A stretch of DNA of 64,000 nt from Aestuariivivens sediminicola. Its GTDB lineage: Bacteria > Bacteroidota > Bacteroidia > Flavobacteriales > Flavobacteriaceae. Below, piece after piece: positions 53,754 through 63,388 of this stretch. Every line of letters begins with the position of its first letter. Position 1 is the first letter of the stretch. The stretch is from NCBI RefSeq assembly GCF_022662015.1, contig NZ_JAKMCM010000001.1, positions 62,001 through 126,000 of the forward strand. The letters run 5' to 3'. The notes beneath the pieces were generated by a model, which ran no database searches, was not told the origin of the DNA, and worked only from the letters and a program-made list of their open reading frames with translations. Made by a program: the position numbers and the translations under genes.

Positions 53754-54794
53754 TCATCTAAACTTCTTTCTGACTCCAATTATTGGTTTTTCCAATATCT
53801 CATAAGACCAAACTGCCATAAAAAAGACTAACAAAATATTTAACGGAAACTTCTGGATTTCTAGTCTATTTATTCCTCCTGGACCTGTTTTAAGAAATAA
53901 ACCTTGATAAACATATATCCCATAGGATATCTTACCTACATAATTCAAAACTCGATAATCTATCAAATTAATTTTATCATTTTTTTGATTAGCTAAAATC
54001 CAAATTAAGAAAATGGACATAACACACCCATGAATTAAAAAAGTAAAATTAATTAACTTAATTGGGCAGTATAATGGATATAAAAAAATAAGAAGTAAAA
54101 TTGATAGAATTTTATAATTCTCTATAAAGTATTCTTTTATTAAGATTTTTTTTGAGTCGTAAATAATTGCTGATAAACTTCCAAACATTATTGGTCCAAT
54201 CCCTGGAATAAATCGTCTGTATGGCATAAAAATTTCTGGTGGAGTAACTGTATATATATATACTAACAAAAATGAAAAAAGTACAAAAAGAATAGCTATA
54301 GAAATTAAATACTTATTTTTTCTAAATAAATAAATGAATAACGGCCAAGAAAAATAAAACTGTTCTTCTAAAGAAAGAGACCAAGTATGCGCTAACTCTC
54401 CAGAATATATCTCTTGAGGCACAAAATTATAAACGTAAAAAATAGAATATAAGACACCTTTATAATTGGATCCGATTAAACCAAAATTCATTAAAACTAA
54501 AACAAAAATATAAAATAGAATTAATGGTGGTATTAATCTTAAAAATCGTCTTATATAAAATTTTTTTAGACTAATTCTACCCTCTTTTCTTTCGAATAAA
54601 AGAATTAAAGTAATTAAAAAACCACTTAAAGTGAAAAAAATTTGCACCCCCGTATCACCTGAGATAAGAGTCATAACTCTTTTTTGATAATAATCATTTT
54701 CTATTCCAAAAAAATTAAACAATCCTAAGTGAGAAAACAAAACTAAAATAATAGAATAAGCTCTTAAATTATCAAACCCTCTTATATATTTCAT
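53754..54794 (-). CDS. Acyltransferase 3 family membrane protein (OafA/YrhL-like)
   Basis: A 346-residue polytopic protein with about ten helices. It opens YIRGFDNLRAYSIILVLFSHLG (the conserved R-x-D and H region of the family) and has FTLSGFLITLILL and FYIRRFLRLIPP. These membrane proteins O-acetylate polysaccharide at or across the inner membrane. No SGNH domain is attached. It is followed upstream by an AT-rich gap of 173 nt. Confidence 0.88.
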   Translation of the reverse strand: MKYIRGFDNLRAYSIILVLFSHLGLFNFFGIENDYYQKRVMTLISGDTGVQIFFTLSGFLITLILLFERKEGRISLKKFYIRRFLRLIPPLILFYIFVLVLMNFGLIGSNYKGVLYSIFYVYNFVPQEIYSGELAHTWSLSLEEQFYFSWPLFIYLFRKNKYLISIAILFVLFSFLLVYIYTVTPPEIFMPYRRFIPGIGPIMFGSLSAIIYDSKKILIKEYFIENYKILSILLLIFLYPLYCPIKLINFTFLIHGCVMSIFLIWILANQKNDKINLIDYRVLNYVGKISYGIYVYQGLFLKTGPGGINRLEIQKFPLNILLVFFMAVWSYEILEKPIIGVRKKFR

Positions 54795-54967
54795 AACCTT
54801 AATTTTCTATATTCTGTAGCCTATCCAATTTGGGATAATATCAAATTTTGAGGGTATTTAAGTGGAATTACATTTTAATCACTTTAAGCCTAACTGTTAA
54901 TTGAATTATGTTTATGGATAATAAGTATAACTATTATATGTAGAAATAATTATTGAAACCAACCCAC
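54795..54967. other. AT-rich intergenic gap before the acyltransferase
   Basis: About 173 nt without a gene, between two minus-strand units. It may carry a promoter for the acyltransferase-to-neuB run. I found no convincing -7/-33 pair and no repeat unit. Confidence 0.3.
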
Positions 54968-56197
54968 TCATAATTCATTATAAATTTCCAACCATTTTTT
55001 GTGTAAAATAGTAGAGTCATAATTAGCAATTACAAACTGTCTTCCTTTCACACCCATTTCGGATAGCATCTCAGTATTATTAATTAATAATAATAGTTTA
55101 TCGACAAATCCACCGATATCATTTTCGTTAATTACGTAACCTGTTTTACCATTCAAAACACCTTCTTTCATACCTCCCACGTCCGAAACAATCACAGGTA
55201 GCTGCATTGCCTGAGCTTCCTGGATTACCAGCCCTTGACTTTCACAACGCCCACTATCATCAACAATCCCAGGATACAAAAAGACGTCAGCGCTATTCAT
55301 TAGATTCTTAACTTCAACTTGTGACTTACTTCCCAATAAACTGATATCCTTAGTAAGGTTATTCTGTTCAATGTATGTTTTACACTCTAAAAAACAATCA
55401 CCCATACCAATAATATTAAAAATAATTTTTTTATCAATTATTCCAATAAGCTGCTCAACAATTTTAATTGCCAATAGGGGAGCCTTTAACGGTATTAACC
55501 GACCTACAAATAAAATATTAAAGGAATCTTTATTATTATTCTCCTCAGGCTTAAAAAAGGAAGTATCCAATCCAACGGGTAAAACATGTGTATTCTTATG
55601 GGGAAATCCCAATTCCATTACCTTTTGTTTGGTATAATTCGAATTAACGGTATATGTAATATGACTTAAGCTTTGTAATCCTTTAAAATAATCGGCTGGA
55701 TAGTTATGGGCATCATAGCCATGGAATGTCACGACAATTTTACCATCAAATATTTTTATCTGTTCTAAAAGATGCACCGCGTTATCAGCAAAATGAATAT
55801 GGACCACATCAAAACAATGAACACTAAAAAAATATTTAAAATAGGCTTTAGAAAATTGTTGATTAAAACTATCTATATTACCCAAAATTAGATGCCTAAA
55901 ACTTTTAAGTAATGGAAAAAAAGCTTTAGTTCCTGCGCTTCTTAATAGAATTTTAAATTTATTTAAAAGACCTTTGTTTTTTTTTATCAGTCCTTTTGGT
56001 GTAAACTTTATAGCTGATTTTAAAAGTTTATTTTTTGAAACCAATGGATTATTTATGGAATTCTCGTTAACCTCTCTAGTGCACAAAATGCTTAATTGAT
56101 GACCTTTTTCCTTTAAAATCTCCAATTGATTAATAATAAAAGTTTCAGAAATAACAGGAAAAACTCCGACAACAAAAGCTATTTTCAAAGATTTCAT
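54968..56197 (-). CDS. Glycosyltransferase family 4-type enzyme (WcaL-like)
   Basis: A 409-residue GT-B transferase. It opens KIAFVVGVFPVISETFIINQLEIL, has KIVVTFHGYDAHNYPADYF, donor domain FNILFVGRLIPLKAPLLAI and ESQGLVIQEAQAMQLPVIVSDVGGM, as in WcaL/AmsK enzymes. The first gene after the acyltransferase gap. Its ATG overlaps the upstream GT2 stop (ATGA). Confidence 0.88.
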   Translation of the reverse strand: MKSLKIAFVVGVFPVISETFIINQLEILKEKGHQLSILCTREVNENSINNPLVSKNKLLKSAIKFTPKGLIKKNKGLLNKFKILLRSAGTKAFFPLLKSFRHLILGNIDSFNQQFSKAYFKYFFSVHCFDVVHIHFADNAVHLLEQIKIFDGKIVVTFHGYDAHNYPADYFKGLQSLSHITYTVNSNYTKQKVMELGFPHKNTHVLPVGLDTSFFKPEENNNKDSFNILFVGRLIPLKAPLLAIKIVEQLIGIIDKKIIFNIIGMGDCFLECKTYIEQNNLTKDISLLGSKSQVEVKNLMNSADVFLYPGIVDDSGRCESQGLVIQEAQAMQLPVIVSDVGGMKEGVLNGKTGYVINENDIGGFVDKLLLLINNTEMLSEMGVKGRQFVIANYDSTILHKKWLEIYNEL

Positions 56198-57099
56198 GAG
56201 TATATCTTTAGGATTTGTCTAAAATTTTTAAGCAAAGACATTACCGACATCTGTAAAAAGAACAATTCAACACTTAATAATGCTGCTTTTAAGAGTTTCT
56301 TTTCTTTTATATTGGCCCTGATAAAGTTTTGAAACGAATGTAAATACCTTCCTTTCAAAATCTGATTGCCTTTATTATTTAAATAGATTTCCTTGTGACA
56401 CTCATATCCCTTTTTAAAACCTTCGTATACTGTCGCAGATGAATGTATTCCACTTGGATGCACTCTATAAACCGCTCCTATAAAATTTAAACACTTTCCC
56501 TTACCATTTTTTAAAAGATGTGTTAATACATGAATATCCCTAACAGATTCATATTTCAAATATACTGAATAATCAAAATGGCTATTCCTGAACACCAACG
56601 TCTGATTGCCTATATGCCATCCTTTTTGAAGGGTTTTAAAATTAAACTCAATTGCAGTTTCATTATTAATAAAATGTTCTTCATTAAGATCCAGAGCAAA
56701 CGCTTTAGTTTTTTCATAAAAAGTTTTAAACCTTGTATAACATAAACTGTAATCTTTATATTTATCTAAAAAGTCAATTTGCTTTTGCAATTTACAGTCA
56801 TCTACCCAATAATCATCACCTTCGCAAATAGCCATATATTCTCCAGTCGCCATGGAATGCACATGCTTAAAGTTTTCATGAATCCCCAAATTCTTAATGT
56901 GGTTAAAATATTTAATCTTAACACTTTTGTTATTGGATTCAATTACCTTGCTTATTACTTCATGACTATTATCTGTAGAACAATCATTACTAATAATCAA
57001 TTCAAAATCAAAATTGGTAATTTGGGATAGTATGCTTTTTATTGCCTGGGCAATATAGTCTTGGTGATTATAAGTAATCATGAGAACGCTCGCTTTCAT
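56194..57099 (-). CDS. Glycosyltransferase family 2-type enzyme
   Basis: A 301-residue GT-A transferase with ASVLMITYNHQDYIAQAIKSIL, ELIISNDCSTDNSHEVI and AICEGDDYWVDDCKLQKQ (DD). The sequence LNFIGAVYRVHPSGIHSS is typical of this GT2 subgroup. It starts 3 nt after the GNAT gene. Specificity unknown. Confidence 0.9.
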   Translation of the reverse strand: MKASVLMITYNHQDYIAQAIKSILSQITNFDFELIISNDCSTDNSHEVISKVIESNNKSVKIKYFNHIKNLGIHENFKHVHSMATGEYMAICEGDDYWVDDCKLQKQIDFLDKYKDYSLCYTRFKTFYEKTKAFALDLNEEHFINNETAIEFNFKTLQKGWHIGNQTLVFRNSHFDYSVYLKYESVRDIHVLTHLLKNGKGKCLNFIGAVYRVHPSGIHSSATVYEGFKKGYECHKEIYLNNKGNQILKGRYLHSFQNFIRANIKEKKLLKAALLSVELFFLQMSVMSLLKNFRQILKIYS

Positions 57100-57102
57100 A
57101 TA

Positions 57103-57510
57103 TTAAAGATTTCTTCTCATATATTTTTTCCCTGACGCTAGCCTTATTAACTCAAAACCAAATTTGCTATATAATGCTATTGCCTTTTTATTAGACACAT
57201 CTACTTCAAGATCAAAATGCTTAAAGTTTAATTTTCTCAAGGCATCAATTGCCATATGCATTAATTGTTTTCCATAACCTTTATCCTGGTAATCAGGATG
57301 AACGGCCAACATACTTAAGTAACCTATTAAACTTTCCTTATTATTATCATAGTAAGCGATAAAGGCTTTTATATGACCCAGCTTATAAATACTCACTATA
57401 GTTGCATGTTTTAAAATTTTGTCGCAATAGTCTTCCACCGAAGAATCAAACAAACTACCCTTAAACTTTTCATCTATTAATGATAACAATATTACGAGAT
57501 CTTCTTTCAT
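57103..57510 (-). CDS. GNAT N-acetyltransferase (probable sugar N-acyltransferase)
   Basis: A 135-residue GNAT from the ATG at 57510, which overlaps the WbqC stop (ATGA); a TTG at 57522 is less likely. The acetyl-CoA loop is HPDYQDKGYGKQLMHMAI, and LYSKFGFELIRLASGKKY follows. Next to an aminotransferase, it probably acetylates or formylates a 4- or 3-amino-deoxy sugar. This is inferred from context only. Confidence 0.82.
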   Translation of the reverse strand: MKEDLVILLSLIDEKFKGSLFDSSVEDYCDKILKHATIVSIYKLGHIKAFIAYYDNNKESLIGYLSMLAVHPDYQDKGYGKQLMHMAIDALRKLNFKHFDLEVDVSNKKAIALYSKFGFELIRLASGKKYMRRNL

Positions 57511-58208
57511 ACAAGTTGACAATTTCTTAAAAGAGACTTCGTTTGTTCCTTAGAATTAAACATCAATACATCAATAATCGATAAAGAATCTACAAACGGA
57601 TGTTGAAATTGGTCATACCGTATCCTATCGGTTTGTAAAAAATTGAGACTAATACCTCTATCTTTAAAATAAGTCTTGGTATATATTTTTTGACCTCCGA
57701 TAGGATTAATGTAATTATACTTACCCGCTTCCTTTGCTATTGCTATTAATCTATCAGCCTTTTTGGATGTCTTGCAATCAGAATAATCCCGGGAACTTAA
57801 ACTAAAGCAAGAGGTTAATTCTAAATAACCACAAACCTTAATTACACTATTTATAGCAATCTGTGATACAGTTTTAGCATCGTCTTCTAAAACATCTTTT
57901 ACCAAACTATAGACACTTTCAAAATGTGGTGCATTTTTATAGGCAAATTGCAACGTCTTTAGAAAGGTATCAGCCCATTTTTTGAATAAGGCTACTTCAG
58001 TCTCGTTTATCAATTTATTCTGAGACGCTTTTTTTAACGGTAAAGTGAATTGATAGCAATCTCCATTAACCAATATGGTATTTCTATTAATGTATCCTTT
58101 CTTTATAAAATTGACATCGTCATAAAACACAAACTCATCTACTGTATTAATCAACTGAAAATACCCAATGTAAGGAAAAAAATAAGGTTGCATTATTGCA
58201 ATTTTCAT
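57507..58208 (-). CDS. WbqC-like family protein
   Basis: A 233-residue WbqC-family protein. It opens KIAIMQPYFFPYIGYFQLINTVDEFVFYDDVNFIKKGYINRN, the family signature, and has DYSDCKTSKKADRLIAIAK and NPIGGQKIYTK. These proteins occur in O-antigen loci beside amino-sugar aminotransferases; their biochemical role is not settled. It overlaps the DegT gene (ATGA) and the GNAT gene (ATGA). Confidence 0.88.
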   Translation of the reverse strand: MKIAIMQPYFFPYIGYFQLINTVDEFVFYDDVNFIKKGYINRNTILVNGDCYQFTLPLKKASQNKLINETEVALFKKWADTFLKTLQFAYKNAPHFESVYSLVKDVLEDDAKTVSQIAINSVIKVCGYLELTSCFSLSSRDYSDCKTSKKADRLIAIAKEAGKYNYINPIGGQKIYTKTYFKDRGISLNFLQTDRIRYDQFQHPFVDSLSIIDVLMFNSKEQTKSLLRNCQLV

Positions 58209-59278
58209 AAATGAGCTTTAATCAATTCAACAATTCTAGTTTGTTGTTCTTCAGTTATATCATGATATAATGGCAGGCACAGAATAGAAGCGGCTATCCT
58301 ATTTGAAATCTCACAATGTTGATTTTTCACATAGGGTAAATTATCCAAGCTTGGATAAAAATAACGCCTCGGGAATATATCTACAGAATTTAAAGCACTA
58401 ACAACTTTGAGAAGTTGTTTTTCATTTTTAAAAATAATTGGATAATAACTGTAGTTCCAATCCGTATGATTTCTAAGTTTTAAAAACTTCAGATTTGTAT
58501 CTTGAAGTTGTTCGTTATAAATATTCACAATGAGCCTTCTGGCATCTATTATAGATTTCAAATAAGGCAATACGGCCAATCCCATAGCCGCCTGCAGCTC
58601 ACTCATTTTAGCATTAATACCTAAACCAAAAAAGTCTTCATTACCTTTGTGTCCAAAATTGTGATGATAGTAAAAATCATTGTAAAAGTCATCATCTTTA
58701 AAAACCATAGCTCCGCCTTCACCCGTATGAAACAATTTGGTCGCATGAAAACTGCAGGTACTGATATCACCATAACTAAAAATGGAGTGATCTTTATAAG
58801 TAACCCCAAAACAATGCGCTGCATCATATATGACTTTTAAACCATATTTACCAGCAATACGCTCAATACCCTCTACATCACACGGATTTCCAAAAACATG
58901 AGTCACTAAGATAGCACTGGTTTTAGAATTTATAGCTGCTTCAATTTTGGTTTCATCAATAGTTAAATAGTCCGGATGAATATCTACAAATACTGGTTCG
59001 CAACCTTCCCATACAATACTTGAGGTTGAAGCTACATAACTAAAGGGCGTGGTAATAATCTCTCCCTGCAGTCCTAAAGCTTTAATAGCTATTTGTAATG
59101 GCAAAGTGCCATTAGTCATGCAAATAATATTAGGAACTCTTAGATAGGCTTTAAGCTCTTCTTCAAGAACTTTCACCAACTCTCCCCGATTAGTTATCCA
59201 GCCATTATCCCAAACTTTTTTTAATATAACCTGATACTCCTCTTGGGGTGGCAAAAACGTTTTTGTTACATTAATCAT
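58205..59278 (-). CDS. DegT/DnrJ/EryC1/StrS sugar aminotransferase
   Basis: A 357-residue PLP enzyme. The PLP Lys is in SFHATKLFHTGEGGAMV; the N-terminal region has MTNGTLPLQIAIKALGL and ITTPFSYVASTSSIVWEG; YDAAHCFGV supplies the cofactor Asp. The pattern PRRYFYPSLDNLPY fits 3- or 4-amino-sugar synthases such as VioA or FdtB. It needs a keto-sugar nucleotide, but no 4,6-dehydratase is visible in this window. Its ATG overlaps the wzt stop by 8 nt. Confidence 0.9.
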   Translation of the reverse strand: MINVTKTFLPPQEEYQVILKKVWDNGWITNRGELVKVLEEELKAYLRVPNIICMTNGTLPLQIAIKALGLQGEIITTPFSYVASTSSIVWEGCEPVFVDIHPDYLTIDETKIEAAINSKTSAILVTHVFGNPCDVEGIERIAGKYGLKVIYDAAHCFGVTYKDHSIFSYGDISTCSFHATKLFHTGEGGAMVFKDDDFYNDFYYHHNFGHKGNEDFFGLGINAKMSELQAAMGLAVLPYLKSIIDARRLIVNIYNEQLQDTNLKFLKLRNHTDWNYSYYPIIFKNEKQLLKVVSALNSVDIFPRRYFYPSLDNLPYVKNQHCEISNRIAASILCLPLYHDITEEQQTRIVELIKAHL

Positions 59279-60536
59279 CTAGTCGCACCCATTTAAATTG
59301 AGGTCTGATATACCCAGGTTCCTTACCCATATAAACTCCTATATCCCGTTTACCATCGGTCACTACAAAACTCATAATATCCTTTTCTATAAAAATAGCT
59401 TTCCTTCTATCTTTAACGAAAAAAAAGGATAGAAAATATTGCCCAGACTGTAAAAAACTTTTTGGAAAATAACACCCAATCACATTATCCCCATGCCTTA
59501 ATGGTTCTGCTGTATTAGAAAAAGAGAACATAGGTTCTCCCATTTCATTAAATAAATGATAGGTAATATGATAGTCTTTTGGGTTAGTGGCTTTAAAACT
59601 TATGGATGTTTTTAGCTCAATTTCTTCATCTTCTACTATAGCATCATATATTTCTCGAGTATTATTTTTTATACCTATATGGTGCAGCTGAAACACCTTA
59701 TTATTAATAGAGTCTCCAAAATCGCGATAATTCAACAGTTCATCCCCTCCCTTTAAATAAAAACTGACGGCTTCATCAGTACCTCCCTCAAAAACCTTCT
59801 CTCCATGATCCAAAACAATGGCTCTGCTACATAAGGTCTTCACCGATGCCATATTATGGCTTACGAACAACACAGTCCGCCCTTCACCCCTACTAATATC
59901 CTGCATTTTACCAATTGCTTTTTTTTGAAATTCAGCATCTCCCACGGCCAATACCTCATCAATCACTAAAATATCAGGTTCTAAAAAAGCCGCAACCGCA
60001 AAAGCCAAACGCACAGTCATGCCGGACGAATAGCGCTTAACGGGCGTATCAATATAACGCTGACAGCCACTAAAAGCAATAATCTCAGCTTCCTTACTTT
60101 GTATTTCAGCTTTGGTCATCCCTAATATGGCACCATTTAAATAGATGTTTTCACGTCCCGTTAATTCCGAGTGAAAACCAGTACCTACCTCCAATAACGA
60201 AGCAATACGGCCTCTGGTCTTTATACCGCCACTAGTGGCGGAGGTAACTCGAGATAATATTTTTAAGAGAGTAGACTTTCCTGCACCATTTTTGCCAATA
60301 ATGCCCAAAACCTCACCTTCACGAACTTCAAAGCTGATGTCCTTTAGAGCCCATACATAGTTACTATTACCCTTTAAACTTCGGTCGTTAAGATCACCCA
60401 CTTTTAAAAAAGGATTGGGTTTCCCTCTTACCTGATACCACCACCGCTTGAGGTCATCCTGTAAGGTTCCCATACCTACTAAACCCAAGCGGTATTGTTT
60501 ACTAATATGCTCTACTTTAAGTATGATATCATTCAT
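59271..60536 (-). CDS. wzt: Polysaccharide ABC exporter ATPase with C-terminal binding domain (Wzt)
   Basis: A 421-residue ATPase of the O-antigen/teichoic type. Walker A GKNGAGKST, signature RYSSGMTVRLAFAVA, Walker B ILVIDEVLAVGD, switch FVSHNM. Residues about 270-421 form a beta-rich C-terminal domain (IELKTSISF, YHITYHLFNE, GQYFLSFFFV) like the carbohydrate-binding Wzt_C that reads the non-reducing end of the chain. A 15-35-residue insertion precedes Walker A (RWWYQVRGKPNPF). It pairs with Wzm one gene downstream. Confidence 0.92.
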   Translation of the reverse strand: MNDIILKVEHISKQYRLGLVGMGTLQDDLKRWWYQVRGKPNPFLKVGDLNDRSLKGNSNYVWALKDISFEVREGEVLGIIGKNGAGKSTLLKILSRVTSATSGGIKTRGRIASLLEVGTGFHSELTGRENIYLNGAILGMTKAEIQSKEAEIIAFSGCQRYIDTPVKRYSSGMTVRLAFAVAAFLEPDILVIDEVLAVGDAEFQKKAIGKMQDISRGEGRTVLFVSHNMASVKTLCSRAIVLDHGEKVFEGGTDEAVSFYLKGGDELLNYRDFGDSINNKVFQLHHIGIKNNTREIYDAIVEDEEIELKTSISFKATNPKDYHITYHLFNEMGEPMFSFSNTAEPLRHGDNVIGCYFPKSFLQSGQYFLSFFFVKDRRKAIFIEKDIMSFVVTDGKRDIGVYMGKEPGYIRPQFKWVRLDD

Positions 60537-60542
60537 AAAGCC

Positions 60543-61364
60543 TCACGCTACTTGCTGTTTAAAATGTCGAAAATATTGTTTTATACGTTTTAGATATATA
60601 AAAATACAATATCTAAGACTAAATTTTAAGTTGCCAATAAATTCAAATCCCTTGAGATAAACTTTATTACATGTTAAATCCTTGCTTAATTCGTTTATCA
60701 CATTTCTCTTATGAATAATTTGCATCCAATAATACCCAGAGGTAATTGGAATATAATATGCTGCTCCTTCCCATTGGGTATGTTCTCTGTTGTAAACAGT
60801 TAAAAAGGAATTTGCTTTTTTTGCATTTTCAATAAGACTGATAAATGGTCCGTATGTGATATTTTTTTTTAGTGACAATTTTTTCTTATGTCCAATTTGC
60901 AAACATAGACCATGGCATAATTCTATAATAGTTAGTGATTTAGAGATAAAATGTTTCTGAATTACTGCAACGGCCTCTTTATGAAAACAATCATCATTAT
61001 CGAGGCGAGTCGTTACAACAAAGGATTTGTCTTTATTACGATAGTTTTCTACAATTTTTGGTAATGATGTCCCAAATAGCTCAAAGCTGTCGACATATAT
61101 GGGAATAAAGTTTCCATATTCGTCATGCAACAAGGTATTCATGTTTTTAAAGGCAATAGGAGTTTTTGAATCAAAAAAGACTAACCATTTAAAATTTTGA
61201 TTGAATTGAGATTGAACTGACGGGAAACAAAATTTCTTAAATAATTTATAACGATCTTCCAACCATACAATATCATTGACCTGAATCTGATTTTTGTCAT
61301 TTTCCCAAATAGACTGTCTGAGATTAAATCGGGTAATGATAAAATGATCAAAAAAATGTTCCAT
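60543..61364 (-). CDS. Putative rhamnosyltransferase-like glycosyltransferase
   Basis: A 273-residue protein resembling the Rhamno_transf family: opening FIITRFNLRQSIW, DRYKLFKKFCFPSVQSQFNQNFKWLVFFDSKTP, then TTRLDNDDCFHKEAV with a DND-type metal motif and HTQWEGAAYY. It sits between wzt and wzm. The donor sugar is not known; the family name is a database label, not proof of rhamnose. Confidence 0.7.
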   Translation of the reverse strand: MEHFFDHFIITRFNLRQSIWENDKNQIQVNDIVWLEDRYKLFKKFCFPSVQSQFNQNFKWLVFFDSKTPIAFKNMNTLLHDEYGNFIPIYVDSFELFGTSLPKIVENYRNKDKSFVVTTRLDNDDCFHKEAVAVIQKHFISKSLTIIELCHGLCLQIGHKKKLSLKKNITYGPFISLIENAKKANSFLTVYNREHTQWEGAAYYIPITSGYYWMQIIHKRNVINELSKDLTCNKVYLKGFEFIGNLKFSLRYCIFIYLKRIKQYFRHFKQQVA

Positions 61365-61378
61365 TAATAATTGGGATA

Positions 61379-62242
61379 TTATACTGTATCAATAAAACTT
61401 TTCTCGGTCTTATTGAAAATAATCAACCCTAAAAACAAGACTGTTAATGTTACAAAACATGTAAAAACAATACCATTCACAGAAATGTTCCCAGTGCTTA
61501 ATAACATATAGCGAGCAGCTTCTATAACGTAGGCCATAGGGTTATACTCAACCAACCAGGCAAAACGGGGTAATTTGTCCCTTACCAATGCCAACGGGTA
61601 CATCACAGCCGAGGTATACATCAATAATTGCACTCCAAAATTGAGCAAATATTTTAAATCCCTGTACTTAGTGACCATCGAAGATATAATCATGCCTAAA
61701 CCTAATCCCAAGAGCCCCATTAAAATAATTAAAACAGGAAAAAATATTAGAGAGGTATTTACAGAAACAGTGGCCCCTTTAAAGTAGTAATAAATATAAA
61801 ACCCTATAAAAACTAACAACTGAATTCCAAATTTAATAAGGTTGGAAATCACTACAGATAAAGGTGAAATCAATCGAGGAAAATAGACCTTACTAAATAT
61901 ACCTGCATTGCTGCGAAAGGTATCAGAAGTCGCCTGCAAACAGTTTTTAAAATAGTTCCACACAGAAATACCCGCCAGGTTGAATAAAAAAGGGGGTACA
62001 GTTCCTGTTTCAATATTGGCCACCTTATTGAATATAAGCGTAAAAGTAAGCGCCGTAAATAAGGGTTGTATCAAATACCAAAGGGGTCCCAAAATGGTCT
62101 GTTTATAGACTGTAACGACATCACGCTTTACAAATAGAATCAACAAATCACGGTACCGCCAAATCTCCTTAAAATTAAAATCAATAAGCTTACGTTTGGA
62201 TGAAATGGTATATAACCAAACATCATCTTCAAAATTATTCAA
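61379..62242 (-). CDS. wzm: Polysaccharide ABC exporter permease (Wzm)
   Basis: A 287-residue ABC-2 type permease with a cytoplasmic N-terminal amphipathic region (WRYRDLLILFVKRDVVTVYKQTILGPLWYLIQP, the Wzm/KpsM signature) and about six helices (FTLIFNKV, FGIQLLVFIGFYIYYYF, ILMGLLGLGLGMIISSM). It works with the Wzt ATPase to export lipid-linked glycan across the inner membrane. The preceding gap of 125 nt has no repeat. Confidence 0.93.
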   Translation of the reverse strand: MNNFEDDVWLYTISSKRKLIDFNFKEIWRYRDLLILFVKRDVVTVYKQTILGPLWYLIQPLFTALTFTLIFNKVANIETGTVPPFLFNLAGISVWNYFKNCLQATSDTFRSNAGIFSKVYFPRLISPLSVVISNLIKFGIQLLVFIGFYIYYYFKGATVSVNTSLIFFPVLIILMGLLGLGLGMIISSMVTKYRDLKYLLNFGVQLLMYTSAVMYPLALVRDKLPRFAWLVEYNPMAYVIEAARYMLLSTGNISVNGIVFTCFVTLTVLFLGLIIFNKTEKSFIDTV

Positions 62243-62367
62243 TGTTTTGGGGTATAATTATTAAGGGTTAAATATACTTAATATTGTTTAAAATTTATCT
62301 TTCCTACTAACTTTAAAAGGAATCTTAATTACCTCTAATCAGGTGAAGTAAGAAAAATAAATTTAGC

Positions 62368-63351
62368 TCATCCAAGTTTATTATTAGTACACAACTTTTC
62401 TAATCCAAAAAAAACATTAACATTAGGGCGATATCCTAACAAGGATTTTGCCTTAGAAATATCCGCTAAGGAATCCTTAATGTCCCCTGATCTTGATGGC
62501 ACATTAATGGGCTGTAATGTCTTTCCGGTAAATTTGCATAATACGTGCCAAAGTTGACTGATGCTGATGCGTTCCCCACAGGCAATGTTATACACCTGGT
62601 TCGCTGCTTCCGGTTGCGCGAAAAGGGCCTTAATATTGGCCTGAACCACATTGTCAATATAGGTGAAGTCACGGGTTTGTTCCCCGGTTCCATGAATGGT
62701 CGGTGCCGTTCCAGTTTTTAAGGCTTCCATAAATAAGGGAATAACCGCAGCATACGGGCCCTCAGGACTTTGTCCCGGGCCGAACACATTGAAATAACGG
62801 AGACCTATAGTGTCTGTATTATAAGTGTTGGCAAAGACCTCGGCATAAAGTTCGTTGACATATTTGGTCACCGCATAGGGGGATAAGGGTCTCCCAATAT
62901 GATCTTCCTGCTTTGGTAATCGAGTACTATCTCCATAGGTAGAACTGGAGGCTGCATAGACCATGCGCCTTACATTCGGGTGCTCCTTTAAGGCCAGCAT
63001 CATGTTCAAGAATCCGGTACTATTCACCCCATGGGTGGTCAGGGGATCATCAATAGACCGCGGGACCGATCCCAAAGCGGCCTGATGGCTCACATAATCC
63101 ATACCGAACATCGCCTTTTTACAGGTTTCCAGATCCTGAATGTCCCCTTCCATCAATTCAAAGTTAGGGTGTTCCAAAAAGGTTTGAATATTTTCGCGAT
63201 ATCCCGTAGAAAAATTGTCCAGTACCCGGACATGCTTCGCTTTGTATTTTAACAAATAAGCTACCACATGGGAACCTATAAATCCGCCACCACCGGTCAC
63301 TAAAAATGTATAGTTACTCAAATTCTGTTCATGATAGGGGATCTGATTCAT
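62368..63351 (-). CDS. NAD-dependent sugar-nucleotide epimerase (SDR, WbpP-like)
   Basis: A 327-residue extended SDR enzyme. NAD-binding TGGGGFIGSHV, catalytic SSSTYGDS and YAVTKYVNEL (YxxxK), and the GLRYFNVFGPGQSPEGPYAAVIPLF segment, as in UDP-GlcNAc/GalNAc C4-epimerases (WbpP/Gne). It probably supplies UDP-GalNAc or UDP-galacturonic-type sugars. Placement beside Wzc fits the locus. Exact substrate unproven. Confidence 0.88.
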   Translation of the reverse strand: MNQIPYHEQNLSNYTFLVTGGGGFIGSHVVAYLLKYKAKHVRVLDNFSTGYRENIQTFLEHPNFELMEGDIQDLETCKKAMFGMDYVSHQAALGSVPRSIDDPLTTHGVNSTGFLNMMLALKEHPNVRRMVYAASSSTYGDSTRLPKQEDHIGRPLSPYAVTKYVNELYAEVFANTYNTDTIGLRYFNVFGPGQSPEGPYAAVIPLFMEALKTGTAPTIHGTGEQTRDFTYIDNVVQANIKALFAQPEAANQVYNIACGERISISQLWHVLCKFTGKTLQPINVPSRSGDIKDSLADISKAKSLLGYRPNVNVFFGLEKLCTNNKLG

Positions 63352-63388
63352 TTTTTTGATTTTTTTTCATGTCTCCATGATTAACTCA

